The notes below the pieces were generated by a model. The model was not told the DNA's origin. It ran no database searches and worked only from the letters and a program-made list of their open reading frames with translations. 64,000 nucleotides of DNA from Eutypella sp. D-1 (taxonomy: Eukaryota; Ascomycota; Sordariomycetes; Xylariales; Diatrypaceae). Below are positions 1 through 10,487 of this stretch, piece by piece. The stretch is from assembly GCA_023313575.1 (NCBI GenBank), contig JAJTTP010000022.1, forward strand, positions 638,556 through 702,555, read 5' to 3'. Positions within the stretch are counted from its first letter, which is position 1; every line of letters begins with the position of its first letter. The position numbers and the translations under genes were made by a program.

Positions 1-480
1 GTCGGCGATTCCCGTAGCGCCTAGGGTGGCGTAGCTCGGGTGCTGGGCATCGGGATCCGGGACGTCGGCAAAGAAAAGCTTGAGGTGGATCGTTTCACGC
101 TCGGCGCGCGTCATGTTCGCCAAGAGGGACCCCACGGCGGTTTCGATGTATTGGCGCCCCTCCATATTCCTCCCCACCGTGATGAAGGCCGCACAGATCT
201 GGATCTGGGCATCTTGGCCCGCCCTGCCCAGATGCGATCGGATCAAGGTGGGGTCCGCGATGGCTGTATCGAGGAAGGCATCAGCCTCAGCCCTCCTGGT
301 CGCCGAGTAGAATTGGTCGAAGCCATGGCGTTCGGAGAAGAATATGGAGAGCGGATCGCGGTAGAAATAAAGGGAGCCATACAGCGTGTATAGCGAGACG
401 AGGGTAAACAGTATGACAAGGGCGCGGATCGCTGGCTGGTCGAGCGCGTTGCTCGCGATGGGGCGCCGAAGACGGACCAT
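1..480 (-). CDS. Partial PGAP4-like type II membrane glycosyltransferase (5' part only)
   Basis: The minus strand is open from an ATG at 480 to the window edge (about 160 codons, no stop), so the gene runs off the left end. After a short basic N-terminus (MVRLRRP) comes one hydrophobic segment at about residues 17-40, which suggests a signal-anchor protein of the Golgi/ER. The following luminal part carries the pattern ICAAFITVGRN...YIETAVGSLL...F.ADVPDPDAQHPSY. I recognise this as the start of the fungal relatives of PGAP4/TMEM246, the family that adds GalNAc to GPI anchors. The catalytic part is not in the window, so the family call is inference from the N-terminal pattern only. Confidence 0.55.
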   Translation of the reverse strand, partial: MVRLRRPIASNALDQPAIRALVILFTLVSLYTLYGSLYFYRDPLSIFFSERHGFDQFYSATRRAEADAFLDTAIADPTLIRSHLGRAGQDAQIQICAAFITVGRNMEGRQYIETAVGSLLANMTRAERETIHLKLFFADVPDPDAQHPSYATLGATGIAD

Positions 481-1019
481 TTATTTGATTTCCGTGATTT
501 TTAATATTTGATGGTCCCAAGTCCTGGATTAAGGGCCGATACCGTTTGCCCTCGCCGTCGCCCTCGCCGGCTGATCGTTTTGACGATGATGATGAATTCG
601 AATATCTGGAGTTAGATATTCAAGGAAACATTCGGACATTGTCAAAGTGCCACTATGAAACCGTGGGAAATGCCGGGGAGTATATGTTTTTCTTTTTTTT
701 TTAAGAAGGATCCCCAGAACGATCCCCTGGGGAGGTGTACGAAGTAGATAATTAGGTTTGTAGTTGTAAAGAGGTGGATGAGGCGTTGGGAATGGTGATG
801 TTTATTTTTGGAACTGTTACAGTGTTTCCTAGTAGGTACCTACTTATTTGGGTGCCTGGGTATCTTGGGTTTAGGGCTAATATGGCTGCCTGGTGTTTTA
901 ACCCCCAGATTTTAGGGCTACAGAAACGCCTGTCAAGCCTGTAATACAGGGTACCTCGATCATGTACTTACTTAGGCAGGTATCTATGTACACCCCTGAA
1001 CCCCACAACCTTGGAAGGT
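481..1019. other. Intergenic, no gene seen
   Basis: Upstream side of the partial membrane-protein gene and downstream side of the HET gene. It contains short homopolymer runs and several GGTACCTA-type motifs, which are common between genes throughout this window. No open frame with coding character and no RNA gene was seen. Confidence 0.6.
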
Positions 1020-2603
1020 TTAGGTAATAACGCATTCTGTGACATGTCCTAGTTTGTTCAACTTCTTGAAGATCCCCTTTTCCCTCTCTTTATAGAAGGT
1101 CATTAAGCCCCTCCTCTCATAAGTATTTTCTCCCTCTTCATCTTCTAATCTGTGTAAAACAAGATAGTGGCGATATGAAGATAACTGGCTATCACCACCC
1201 ATTTCAAGCAGGAAATGGCGTCGGGGTAGAGTAGTATTAATGGACCACACTCTATTCCAAAGAGTCTGTCCCTGGCAGGATGACTCGTAATTCCAACCGG
1301 AGTAGGATATCACCAGACAATCTAACAGCCGGCCTCTCAATACTATCTTGCCACTCTGCGCTCTTCCGAACGGGTTTTCTCTGTGGTAGCGACAGCTTGC
1401 ATCGACGATCTCCACACACTGCTTGTATACTTCGGGAGCATTGTATCCAATACGAAAGTCGCCCTTTTCAGAACACCACGATGCCCATGACCATGTTGGG
1501 CCTTCGATGCACGAACCCTTCTGCCCAGAGCACCAGAGGAAATCATGAAAGAGTGAGCTTTGCCACAACCCTGCAAGATACCGATCATTCGGCCTTGCCA
1601 CCGCCTGAACGTGTTGAGCTACGCCGCCGATAGCTACAAGCCGGTCACCTGGAACCTTCAACTGTAGCTTCGAGTAGTACTCAACCATATCCATCCATGC
1701 TCGTTCTACCGCGTAGCTATTTCCACCCTCATTCTGAAGATGATGGGATCCCATATGATGTAAAAATTTCATCTTGGGTCCGGTCGGTTCGCCATCTAAG
1801 TGCAAGTCGTATTTGTCGAGGCCGCATTGACATGATGCGCTGGCAAAGCACCAGAAGGCAAGTTCGTCTCCATCAAAGTAGACGACTCTCGGGGCGACTA
1901 GACGCTCTTGGTATGTCCAGGCCCTTCGGAACAGCGGAAAAGGTTTGGTATCGTCATTGTCATGGGGGGATATTATAAATCGCTCCCACTCACAATATAT
2001 ATTATGCATGATTTGTCTGTATAAGGGCCATCGCTTCTCGCCCAATCGTAGCGTTGCGATCTGTTTCGCATCTCTCTTACCATAGCCCCAAAGGCCTGCA
2101 CGACTATCCGGGCCACCAGCAGCCAGGGTTACGAAGGAGTTTTTGTATACATCATACATTTCTCCCGCTTGTTCAAGCCAGTCCTTCTCGTCGTCCTGAA
2201 TGATGCAAATACTATCGATCCATAAATATGGCACTTGTAGTGATCTTAGGAATTGTACGGCATCTTGGAATGTCCTGGGAAGAGTGTGCCAAGGAATACA
2301 TCGCTGCCTTTTCGAAAGGGTTGACTCTGTAGTCTTGCACGGGGGGTCATAGTCTCCCCAACAGTAGCTTAAAGCCGCGTATCGAGTGTCATGCGGAACC
2401 TGTGATCTATCTTCAAGTACCACGTCGTCAGACGACTTTTTCGGTTGTATATTTATCAACCTTTTCGGGAGGAACGACGAGACACCCTGTCGGCACTCTT
2501 CATGTGACTCGAGACAGGAATCAATTTGGTGTTGTGCCCAGTGTACTCCACTGGGCTGGGAGGTCAGTGCTCTTCGCATAAACCAGCTAGGCACGTCGCT
2601 CAT
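1020..2603 (-). CDS. HET-domain (heterokaryon incompatibility) protein
   Basis: The product is 527 aa as an uninterrupted frame. The HET domain begins near residue 74 with RYAALSYCWG, continues with LWIDSICIIQDD near 127-138 and the DVYKNSFVTLAA stretch, and ends in the conserved AWTYQERL near 228-236. HET proteins trigger cell death when genetically different hyphae fuse. The C-terminal half (about 250-527) is the usual poorly conserved region. The first ATG gives a short leader before the typical WAQHQIDSCLESHEEC segment. An open frame at 2,682-2,987, in the same phase but cut off by a TAG, could be an additional 5' exon, so the true start may lie further upstream. No effector domain other than HET is visible. 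Confidence 0.88.
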   Translation of the reverse strand: MSDVPSWFMRRALTSQPSGVHWAQHQIDSCLESHEECRQGVSSFLPKRLINIQPKKSSDDVVLEDRSQVPHDTRYAALSYCWGDYDPPCKTTESTLSKRQRCIPWHTLPRTFQDAVQFLRSLQVPYLWIDSICIIQDDEKDWLEQAGEMYDVYKNSFVTLAAGGPDSRAGLWGYGKRDAKQIATLRLGEKRWPLYRQIMHNIYCEWERFIISPHDNDDTKPFPLFRRAWTYQERLVAPRVVYFDGDELAFWCFASASCQCGLDKYDLHLDGEPTGPKMKFLHHMGSHHLQNEGGNSYAVERAWMDMVEYYSKLQLKVPGDRLVAIGGVAQHVQAVARPNDRYLAGLWQSSLFHDFLWCSGQKGSCIEGPTWSWASWCSEKGDFRIGYNAPEVYKQCVEIVDASCRYHRENPFGRAQSGKIVLRGRLLDCLVISYSGWNYESSCQGQTLWNRVWSINTTLPRRHFLLEMGGDSQLSSYRHYLVLHRLEDEEGENTYERRGLMTFYKEREKGIFKKLNKLGHVTECVIT

Positions 2604-2681
2604 ATCAGTTGGTATGAAAACTTGATAAAATGTGTCGCTGCGATTGGAGTCATCAACACCGTTACGAAAGGGTCTGAGGGT

Positions 2682-2987
2682 CTAACAATTAAAGCCCAGT
2701 ACAATTTTCCTGTAATCCTTGATATCCGTGATTGAATTAAAGAAGCAGTTGAGGATCGAGTCCGCAGTAGAATTGTAAAATGTGCCGGTTGATTTCCAGA
2801 AGTTGTCGAGTTTGAACCGCGAAAAGTCATATTCGCTCATCGCGCAACCGGGGCAATGCGGATGGTCTCTCGGGTTCAGGTGCTCTCCCTCCCGGCACCA
2901 ATCGTTTGCGAGTACAATCTCAGGAACAGTAATTATTTTGTTGTGAGGCTGTAGTAGAAACGATTGCCGTATTATCCATTTTTGCAA
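2682..2987 (-). other. Possible 5' exon of the HET gene
   Basis: This is a 101-codon open frame directly upstream of the HET ORF, on the same strand and in the same reading phase, closed by a TAG 78 bp before the HET ATG. It contains a Cys/His-rich stretch (CREGEHLNPRDHPHCPGC), a feature often found at the N-terminus of HET proteins. A candidate intron could start at GTAACG near 2,657, but I could not fix the splice sites. It may equally be 5' leader. Confidence 0.3.
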
Positions 2988-4580
2988 TGCGATTCTTAGA
3001 AGTTGGACCGAGACAAAAGAATTGAAACAAGCCGTTTTTATCGTAAAAACTTGCGCCGAAGGACTGTAATGCCAGTTGAGGTAGGAGTGATAGCGACGTC
3101 AGAGGTGACGAAAAGGGAGAGAAACGACCAGCTTAAGGACCAGCACAGGAAGTGCGATTGAGCGGGGTCTTCAGTAAAAATTACCTAACGGAAATCCTCC
3201 TCATGTAATATCACGGTCAGTTGAGCCTCACCTACAGTAGGGATATTATAAAAGGGGGAAAATCGGATATAGACGACCACGTGAGCCATATCTCCGGGGG
3301 TTGGCAGGGTATATATAGGCCTAGGCCACCCCCGTTTATGTAACTAGAAGATCGTCTTTCCTTTTTATGCCAATTTACGATTCTCCCACATACTATCTTA
3401 GATATTATTCAAGACGTACAATCTTCGAGGTGAACTTTCTTAACAAACGTGAGCAGTGAGTATACGCGAACAAGGCCACCAAAAGTCACCAGAGCCACAA
3501 AGACGGTGACAATAGCAATGCCCTGGCCATTGTAGACTGGGTGGAAATCCAGGTTTGAAACTTGCCCGTCGGGCGCCGGGAAAGTAATTAAGGGGGTCTG
3601 AAGACGTGGTGAATAGCGTACAGTCCAGGTCTTGCGGACTGGAGACGCAACTGAACCTGAACCTATTTGTAAAGGGCTTCACAAGGAGAAGGGATGGAGA
3701 AATGAAAAGACGAGCTGGGATGCAGCCATCTGCCATCTGCCACCCCCGCGGTGCCCTTTTTAGTACCTTCGAGGCACAATTCCCAGCGCTCAGCCTCGCT
3801 TTGCATGGAGCTCCATCTAGTGCGTCAAAGTGCTTCGGGGAGCACTATTCAGGTCAGAAGGGTGGCAGCAAGAGGGGGCCAAGTTTAGGACTGATTGTCT
3901 GGTTGGACGGAATCACAGGCGGGGTGTGCAGGCGTACTGGCAGGCTGACTGCATGTTGAGGCTACACGGATTCAATAATTAACAATTCTGCCCTTTTTAT
4001 CGTAAGGCAGACAGTGAAGTAGGCGATACGTCTTAGACACGAGGGTGTGAATAGTGGGGTGGATAACAACACATCTGGTATTAAGTGGTCTGTACCTAGA
4101 AGGTATATATACACCGCTCCTGACCAGGTAATTTCGTGGTCAGAGAAGAATAATACAATATCATCAAGATTTTTCACTATTTGCGCGTGTCTGACATATA
4201 GTACGTATCCGCCTGGCCATATGCGTCTGATCCTGCAATCCTTCGGACACTTCAGTCCTAGTTCCTTGGCAAGGTCACCCCTCCGTGTGACACAATGCGA
4301 GTGGTAGGCAATGTCTTGGCATAAGCATTATTAATAGGTACCTACAGAGCAATGAGAGCCCGGCACTCGTAAGCCAGCAAGCACCCAAAATTAACCCATT
4401 CCAAAATCACGATTTTGAACGTCGATTCGCATTCCCCAAAGATGACATCTCTTGTATGTGTTCCGAGTGGTTGCTGAATTTCTATGATTGTGCGAAGTTG
4501 CATTAGCACCTTTTATGATATTGTGGCTGAAGTGTAACGGGTGAAACGAGGCTTTTCAGGACTTTGTCACATTCAACTAT
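2988..4580. other. Intergenic between HET and NLR-like genes, holds repeat copy A
   Basis: About 1.6 kb between the divergently oriented HET (minus) and NLR-like (plus) genes. Apart from the ~210-bp repeat at 3,210-3,420 there are only short overlapping frames with no recognisable protein. The promoters of both flanking genes must lie here. Confidence 0.6.
3210..3420 (+). repeat. Dispersed ~210-bp TATA-containing repeat, copy A
   Basis: This segment matches two others at 8,618-8,825 and 43,611-43,820 in the same orientation. Shared blocks in order: a TGAGCCTCACC-like start, ATCGGATATAGACGA, CACGTGAGCC (A and B), CTCCGGGGG, GGTATATATAGG, TGTAACTAGAAGATCGTCTT, and ATGCCAAT followed by CGATTCTCCCACATACTATC. 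The TATATATAGG followed ~60 bp later by a conserved ATG looks like a core promoter plus leader. In this copy the ATG opens only a frame of about 30 codons. Boundaries are approximate, and no terminal inverted repeats or target duplications were seen. Confidence 0.75.
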
Positions 4581-7500
4581 GTGCTTCTGTTGCTACCACC
4601 AAATTGTTTCGGAGCTTTTCATAAGAACCTGGCTATGAGCAATATGGTCGGCAGGCGCCGGGGGCATATCGGTGAAAACCAAGAAGGGATGCCACATACT
4701 ACCGGCCTCGCGCAGCAGGGAACAGATGAAAACAAACTAAGGATCCTCTCACATGAAGACTACACAGTTGGCTGGGTATGTGCGTTACCCCTTGAGCTCG
4801 GCGCAGCTAAAGGGGTACTCGATGAGAAACACGAGATTCTATCCTCACGGCCGGGAGATCGCAACGTGTATACAGTGGGACGCATCGGCCACCATAATGT
4901 TGTGTTAACATGCCTTCCCAACTACGGTACCGGCCTGGCCGCCGCTGCGGCCAGCAATATGCTGAGAACATTTCCTCAAATGCAGACCGGTCTCATGGTT
5001 GGCATAGCTGGCGGTGTTCCATTGAGCGACCGGAATAAAGCTGATATACGGCTTGGCGATGTGGTGATAGGCACCGACGTGATACAGTATGATATTGGGA
5101 AGAAGGGGCCCAATGGCTTTTTCGTGCCAACGGGTATCCCTAGCAGGCCACCCCACCATCTTGGCGCTGCCATGAAAACCCTGGAAGGGCACCATAAGTT
5201 GAAGCCGAGCCTGATACCGGAAATTTTGGCCGAGATGTTGGAGCGGCATCCAGTTATGGTAGACAAATACTCATGTCCCGTCACAACGCCAGACGTGCTG
5301 TTCGAGGCGGCATATGATCATGCCAGCGCAAATGGCGGAGACCAGGCTGCGACCTGCGATAACTGCGACAGCTCACGGCTCGTGTCAAGACCCCAACGGA
5401 ACCACAAGCACCCCGTGATCCATTACGGGACGATTGCATCTGGCAACAAAGTCATCAAGGATGGCGCAACCCGTGACTCTATGGCGCATGATCTAGGTGC
5501 TGTCTGCTTTGAAATGGAGGCAGCCGGGCTTGTCGATGCTGGCTTTCCCTGTCTTGTCGTCCGCGGCGTCAGTGACTATGCCGATTCGCATAAGAATAAG
5601 CGGTGGCAGGAGTACGCTGCCGCCACCGCAGCAGCATACGCCAAGGAGCTCCTATCCATCATCCCAGTAGAGCAGGGTGTTGATTCAAATCGCCAAAAGG
5701 AAACATGGGTCAGCTTTAGAAAACGTGTGACCGAGCTGGAGTTACGATTCCTACAAGACCTTCGCTTTGATGAAATCGAACAGCGCCAAGGTGGAATCAC
5801 AAACGCATTCAAACGCACATTCGAGTGGATATATGAATCACCCGGTATTGATCAAAAATGGTCCAGTTTTGTGGATTGGCTTACGCACGGACAAGAAACA
5901 TACTGGATCACTGGCAAGCCTGGTTCTGGGAAGTCAACACTGATGAAATTCCTTCAAATGGACCAAAGGACACAAGAGTATCTGCGTGTCTGGTCTGGTA
6001 AAAATTATCTTGTGACCGCAGGGTTTTATTTCTGGAATTCTGGGAACGAGCTTCAAATGACCATTCTGGGCCTTTTTCGGTCCCTCCTCTATCAAATCTT
6101 ACAGCGCCGTCCGGATCTCATCCCACAGTTGTACCCAGAGAGATGGGAAACTTTGCATACGTCTAAAAATACGAAGCAGAGTCCGTGGACCCTGGAGGAA
6201 CTTCGCACCGTGCTTCGGCGTTTGACCTGGGAGCAGTTCTCGCACCTACGATTCCTCTTCATCATAGATGGCCTGGATGAGTTCGCAGGGGACCACTCCG
6301 AGTTGATTGAAATCATTCGAGAAATGGTTGCTTTTAAACATATCAAAGCATGCGTTGCAAGCCGACCATGGGTAGCTTTTCAGGAGGCCTTCTCCAAGCG
6401 ACCTAATTTAAAACTTGAAGATCTCACTGGCAGAGATATCGATATCTATGTCCGGAACAGCTTTGCCGCTAACGAAGGGTTTCGCTATATGCAATCTAGG
6501 AACAGGCAACAAGTTGAGGCCTTTCTTACACAAATCACAGATAAAAGCTCCGGAGTATTTTTATGGGTTACATTAGTGACTCGATCTCTATTGGAGGGGT
6601 TTTCAAGCGGAGACAAAATCTCGGATCTTCAACAAAGGCTTGATGAGGTTCCGGATCGCCTAGAGGATTTGTTTAGCAAAATCTTTCACAGCATAAAACC
6701 GCGCTATCGACAACATGCCATGGAGCTATTCAGAATTCATGGAGCGCATCCTTCGATTCCAGCTCTCAGCATGTCATTCGCTGACGAAGAAGACGACAGT
6801 ATGTGGAAGAGTGAAAAACTTAAGCCATTGGCCATGGGAGACTACGCCCACAGGTGTTACCAAATCAAGCGACGTATCGACAGTAGAACTATGGGACTTC
6901 TGGAGTTACATAACTTTGATAAATATGACGACCATGAATTCAAGTGAGTAATAACAAGTTAGAATTCGACATACTATCTACTAATACATACTGCTAGGTC
7001 CAATGCAAGTGTAAATATTGACTTGAGAAGTAAGTGCAGGGTGCAGTTTCTGCACCGAACAGTCAAAGACTTCATCGAATCAAAGAAAATTTGGAACACG
7101 ATTGTCCAGCAATCCCCTGATTTTGATCCGTTTCTGTCCCTTTGCAAAGCCATGGTTCTCCAAGTGAAAACATGGGATACATTTGGTCTTCCATGGAAGC
7201 GTCTTCAAGCCTTTGCGAAACTAGGGCTGATTTATGCTTCAAAGGCTACGGAAAGAAGTCACGAAGCGCTGATCCCGCTACTGAATTGCCTTGAAAATAG
7301 TGTTTACATTACGTGTACGGAACAGAATGTCAACTGGGATCACTTGGATCCACACCCACCACCTGGCCACCGCATTCTCCTACCTTGGGCCATTGAGCTG
7401 GACCTTGATTTTTGGGTCCAACATCTGCTGGATATGGGCCAACCTACCAAGTCAGGAAAGGGCGTCAAGCCGTACCTTTTCTTTGCTGTCGACAAGCAAC

Positions 7501-8006
7501 CCACAATCATCGATGGTTACATGGACAACAGGTATTTAGCGGCAAATATACCACCAGACTCTCATATTTTACGAAGGCCGACCCCCATACGAAAACGGTG
7601 CCTTAGGTTGCTACTTGACCGCGGTGCCTCTCCATATGAGCGCCACGATGAGGAGCCGTTTTGGAAGACTTTGTGCTTTGGAATAACCGAAGGTTGGTGG
7701 GACATTGATCACGTGATAGACGCTATAGATATTGTCAAGGACTATGGAGTGGACATTTCCTTGCTCGACCGACTTATTCCATGTTCATGGATTTCCGAGA
7801 CAGGTCAGAGGGATCTTCCTTCAACGCAAAGATTGTACGAGATCCTACGTCAGAATGGTCCGGATCGAAATGTACAGATCGATTCACCTCGGTTGCATCG
7901 ACACCTTAGGATCCAGAAAAGCCGCAGAAGGTTGAAGGACAGGATAAAGAAAAGCCGCAGGAGGTTAAAGGACAGGCTTAATATTGAACCGGCGGAGGTG
8001 GGATAG
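4581..8006 (+). CDS. NLR-like protein: nucleoside phosphorylase (PNP/UDP) domain + NACHT NTPase
   Basis: Two exons, 4,581-6,943 and 6,998-8,006, joined across a 54-nt intron (GTGAGT donor, CTAAT branch site, TAG acceptor), give about 1,123 aa. Residues ~62-370 match the PNP_UDP_1 domain (VGWVCALPLELGAAKG, later GVCALPLE-type core and FEMEAAGL...VVRGVSDYAD). A NACHT-type P-loop, GKPGSGKST, lies near residue 445, with the Walker B-like LFIIDGLDEF near 560. After the intron the family motif VQFLHRTVKDF confirms the join. No WD40, ankyrin or TPR repeats follow; the protein ends in two basic repeats (KKSRRRLKDR). Such proteins act in fungal allorecognition and programmed cell death. The phosphorylase part is thought to be the effector or a ligand-sensing module. 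Start: first in-frame ATG; a second at residue 19 is possible. Confidence 0.9.
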
Positions 8007-8520
8007 GTGATCATATAGAGCTGGCTATGAGGCTAAGCCCGTGACTTCGTGTGTCTCAGAATAGTGGCAAGGCTGCGGCTCTGGCTAGCTGGCTAAAGTG
8101 CTAAAATAGCATAAAACAAGTGACAATAAGTAATAAGATAAGGCAAAAGCGGATAAATTTAATCGATTGAAGTAAGTAGGCTACATGATAATGCATGGTT
8201 CTGGCTCCTTTTTTAATCTGGGAGCAAAGCAATCCTTATATACGCATAGCCACCTGACATCCTTTTATTCCTTATGTAAGCATACGTATAGGCATTGCAT
8301 CCTTATGACCATCTGTATAACGGCAGTCACTACGGCGTGTGGTTCCCACAATAGGTGGTTGCCCAGCCATTCTACGCCTTACCGTTTGCGGTAATGCCTT
8401 AGGCTATCACACCACTTGGGTATATCAATAGATCCCATAGATCCCATAGATAGATCCCATTCTACCCTTTTAATATACCAAGCAGACGATCCCTACGAAT
8501 ATCTAGTATTTACTATCAAA

Positions 8521-8576
8521 TATAGTGACCACTGGGTATCTTGGGATCGCACCAATAAGCACAGGCGGTCACTATA
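8521..8576. repeat. 10-bp perfect inverted repeat
   Basis: TATAGTGACC at 8,521-8,530 is repeated as its exact reverse complement GGTCACTATA at 8,567-8,576, with a 36-nt spacer. It could be a hairpin, a very small miniature element or an operator. Nothing else supports one reading. Confidence 0.5.
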
Positions 8577-8617
8577 GCGATTTAAAATGGAATAACCACC
8601 ATAAGGATTTAACTTTT

Positions 8618-8825
8618 ATCACGGCCTGTTGACCCTCACCTAAAATAGGGGTATTATAAAACGGGAAATCGGATATAGGCGATCACGTGAGCCGTATCTC
8701 CGGGGGTCGGCAAGGTATATATAGGGCCAGGGCACCCACGTTCTGTAACTAGAAGATCGTCTTCTCTTTTTATGCCAATCTGCGATTCTCCCACATACTA
8801 TCTTCGATTTATAGACGTGACACCT
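8618..8825 (+). repeat. Dispersed ~210-bp TATA-containing repeat, copy B
   Basis: Second copy of the element described at 3,210. It keeps the GATCACGTGAGCC block, CTCCGGGGG, GGTATATATAGGG, TGTAACTAGAAGATCGTCTTC and ATGCCAATCTGCGATTCTCC. It ends about 65 bp from the stop codon of the convergent FAD oxidase, so it cannot be that gene's promoter. Differences from copy A are scattered substitutions and small indels. Confidence 0.75.
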
Positions 8826-8888
8826 TTTTCAAGGTTAAGATATACCTAGTAATTATTAAAATCTCTGGACTGCTTAAATAGCTCCTCC

Positions 8889-10487
8889 TTACTCAAGCTG
8901 TCCCTGGTACTCCAATGCCTCCACGCAGAATGGGTTCGCGGTGAAAGTTCCCTTGGGATCATATGTCTGCCTGATCTTCTGCATCTTCTTGTACGTATCC
9001 GGATCGTAATAAAACTGCCAGACATTCTTCATGTTCCAGTCCCCGTACGATCCCCAGAGAGCACGTCGATCTGCTTGGCTGAAGTGCGTCACCGCACCCT
9101 TGTCATTCTCTGCCTGCCACTGCTCGGCTGCCTCTTTCGTATCCTGATAGAAGACATCCCACATGCCCCCAAAGGTGGCGTCCCTGAAGCAGTAGGACGT
9201 GCCATTGTTCGCATTCCTCTGGAACATTGATTCCTTGCCGCCGTATACCTGTAGCTGAGATGACACCCAGAGGCCGTTGCCCTTGGTGTTGAGCACCTCG
9301 TTGATGCGGCCAGAGAACCAGCCCGACCAGCCGCTCTTGGAGAGTGTGAGCGACTTAGTATTGTTGGCGCGCTTCACGTAGGGGTAGGGAAACTCGCGCG
9401 GGCCCTTGAATTGCCACATGGATGCGATGAACGACACTGGCGTGCCGTCGGGGGTCTCCTTGTCAAACCTGAAGTCGTGTGGGACGTTCTTGATCTCATC
9501 GAAGAGGTTAGACGAGTATGGCTCTTCTCCGACATTGACCCACTGGGCGTAGACCACGATCAGTGGGTATTTGTACTTGAGCAGATCAGCATTGTTGTCC
9601 TTGCCGTTGTGGATGCCGTCTGGCAGCTTCTGCTTGAGCTCGTCTTCGGAGCCCGGGAACAGACCCAGCAGATTGATCTGCCTGCTGACAATGTTGATAG
9701 CAAAGTCGTAGCCGCGCGGGAAGTTGGGGTCCTCTCCATTCTTGACCAGAATGTCAAGGAGGGCCTTGAGCGTATCTTGCCGGTAGTGGAAGGCCATCCA
9801 TAGACCCTTGGAGCCCTGATATTTCATGTCGTCTTGAACCTCGATCTTCACATGCGTCAGGACACCTAGGTTGCCGGGGCTGCCGCCGAGAAAACCATAG
9901 AACAGGTCAGGATGACTGTCCTTGTTCACCTTGACTATGTCGCCCTTATAGTCAACAATCTCAAGCTCACGGACGTAATCCCCAAGAAGGCCAAAGGATC
10001 GTGCAAGCATTCCATAGCCGCCGGTCTGGATGTGTCCACCAAGGCACACTGTGGAGCACTGTCCCGTCGGCATGAAGACGCCATTGTCTAGAAGAAAGTC
10101 GAAGATCTCAGAGAGTGTCCAGCTGACACTCGATCTCAGGTACGCCTTGTCGTTGGCGATGTCTCGGACCAAGTTGAGGTCAATGTTAGGGCGTCGGAAG
10201 GTGGGCTTCAGGTCCAACTGGATACCATCGGGGCCAGTTGAGGATGCGCCACTGTATTGATGCCCGCCAGTCCTGATAGCGATGGGCTTACTCTGCCTGG
10301 CAGCAATCTTGACGAGTTCCTGAATGTCTTCGATGCTTGAAGGCTGCAGGATCTCTGCAGGATTCATGTTGCGCTCCTTGCCGTAGGTAGAAGTCGCGTA
10401 CAGGTCATTGGCACGCTGGTAGGCAGCTGTGCCTGGAAGAAACTGATTGCCTTGGAATCCTGGCTCCATTTTGACAATGATGGCCAA
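8889..10487 (-). CDS. FAD-linked oxidase, berberine bridge enzyme-like (FAD_binding_4)
   Basis: Single exon, 532 aa. The PCMH-type FAD domain is recognisable from about residue 43 (EILQPSSIEDIQELV) through IRTGGHQYSG, with His76 as the likely 8-alpha-histidyl attachment site. GQCSTVCLGGH...GGYG follows near 142-159, where Cys143 is the likely second, 6-S-cysteinyl attachment. The C-terminus has the family's YDP motif (YDPKGTFTANPF). These enzymes oxidise alcohols, sugars or secondary-metabolite intermediates and pass electrons to oxygen. No secretion signal is visible in the N-terminus, which is unusual for fungal members, many of which are secreted. The substrate cannot be deduced. Confidence 0.9.
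   Translation of the reverse strand: MAIIVKMEPGFQGNQFLPGTAAYQRANDLYATSTYGKERNMNPAEILQPSSIEDIQELVKIAARQSKPIAIRTGGHQYSGASSTGPDGIQLDLKPTFRRPNIDLNLVRDIANDKAYLRSSVSWTLSEIFDFLLDNGVFMPTGQCSTVCLGGHIQTGGYGMLARSFGLLGDYVRELEIVDYKGDIVKVNKDSHPDLFYGFLGGSPGNLGVLTHVKIEVQDDMKYQGSKGLWMAFHYRQDTLKALLDILVKNGEDPNFPRGYDFAINIVSRQINLLGLFPGSEDELKQKLPDGIHNGKDNNADLLKYKYPLIVVYAQWVNVGEEPYSSNLFDEIKNVPHDFRFDKETPDGTPVSFIASMWQFKGPREFPYPYVKRANNTKSLTLSKSGWSGWFSGRINEVLNTKGNGLWVSSQLQVYGGKESMFQRNANNGTSYCFRDATFGGMWDVFYQDTKEAAEQWQAENDKGAVTHFSQADRRALWGSYGDWNMKNVWQFYYDPDTYKKMQKIRQTYDPKGTFTANPFCVEALEYQGQLE

Larger units (their letters stand above)
8007..8888. other. Intergenic, holds a small inverted repeat and repeat copy B
   Basis: AT-rich spacer between the NLR-like gene and the convergent FAD oxidase. 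It contains tandem GATCCCATA motifs around 8,430-8,460, a 10-bp inverted repeat (8,521-8,576) and repeat copy B (8,618-8,825). No coding sequence was recognised. Confidence 0.6.
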
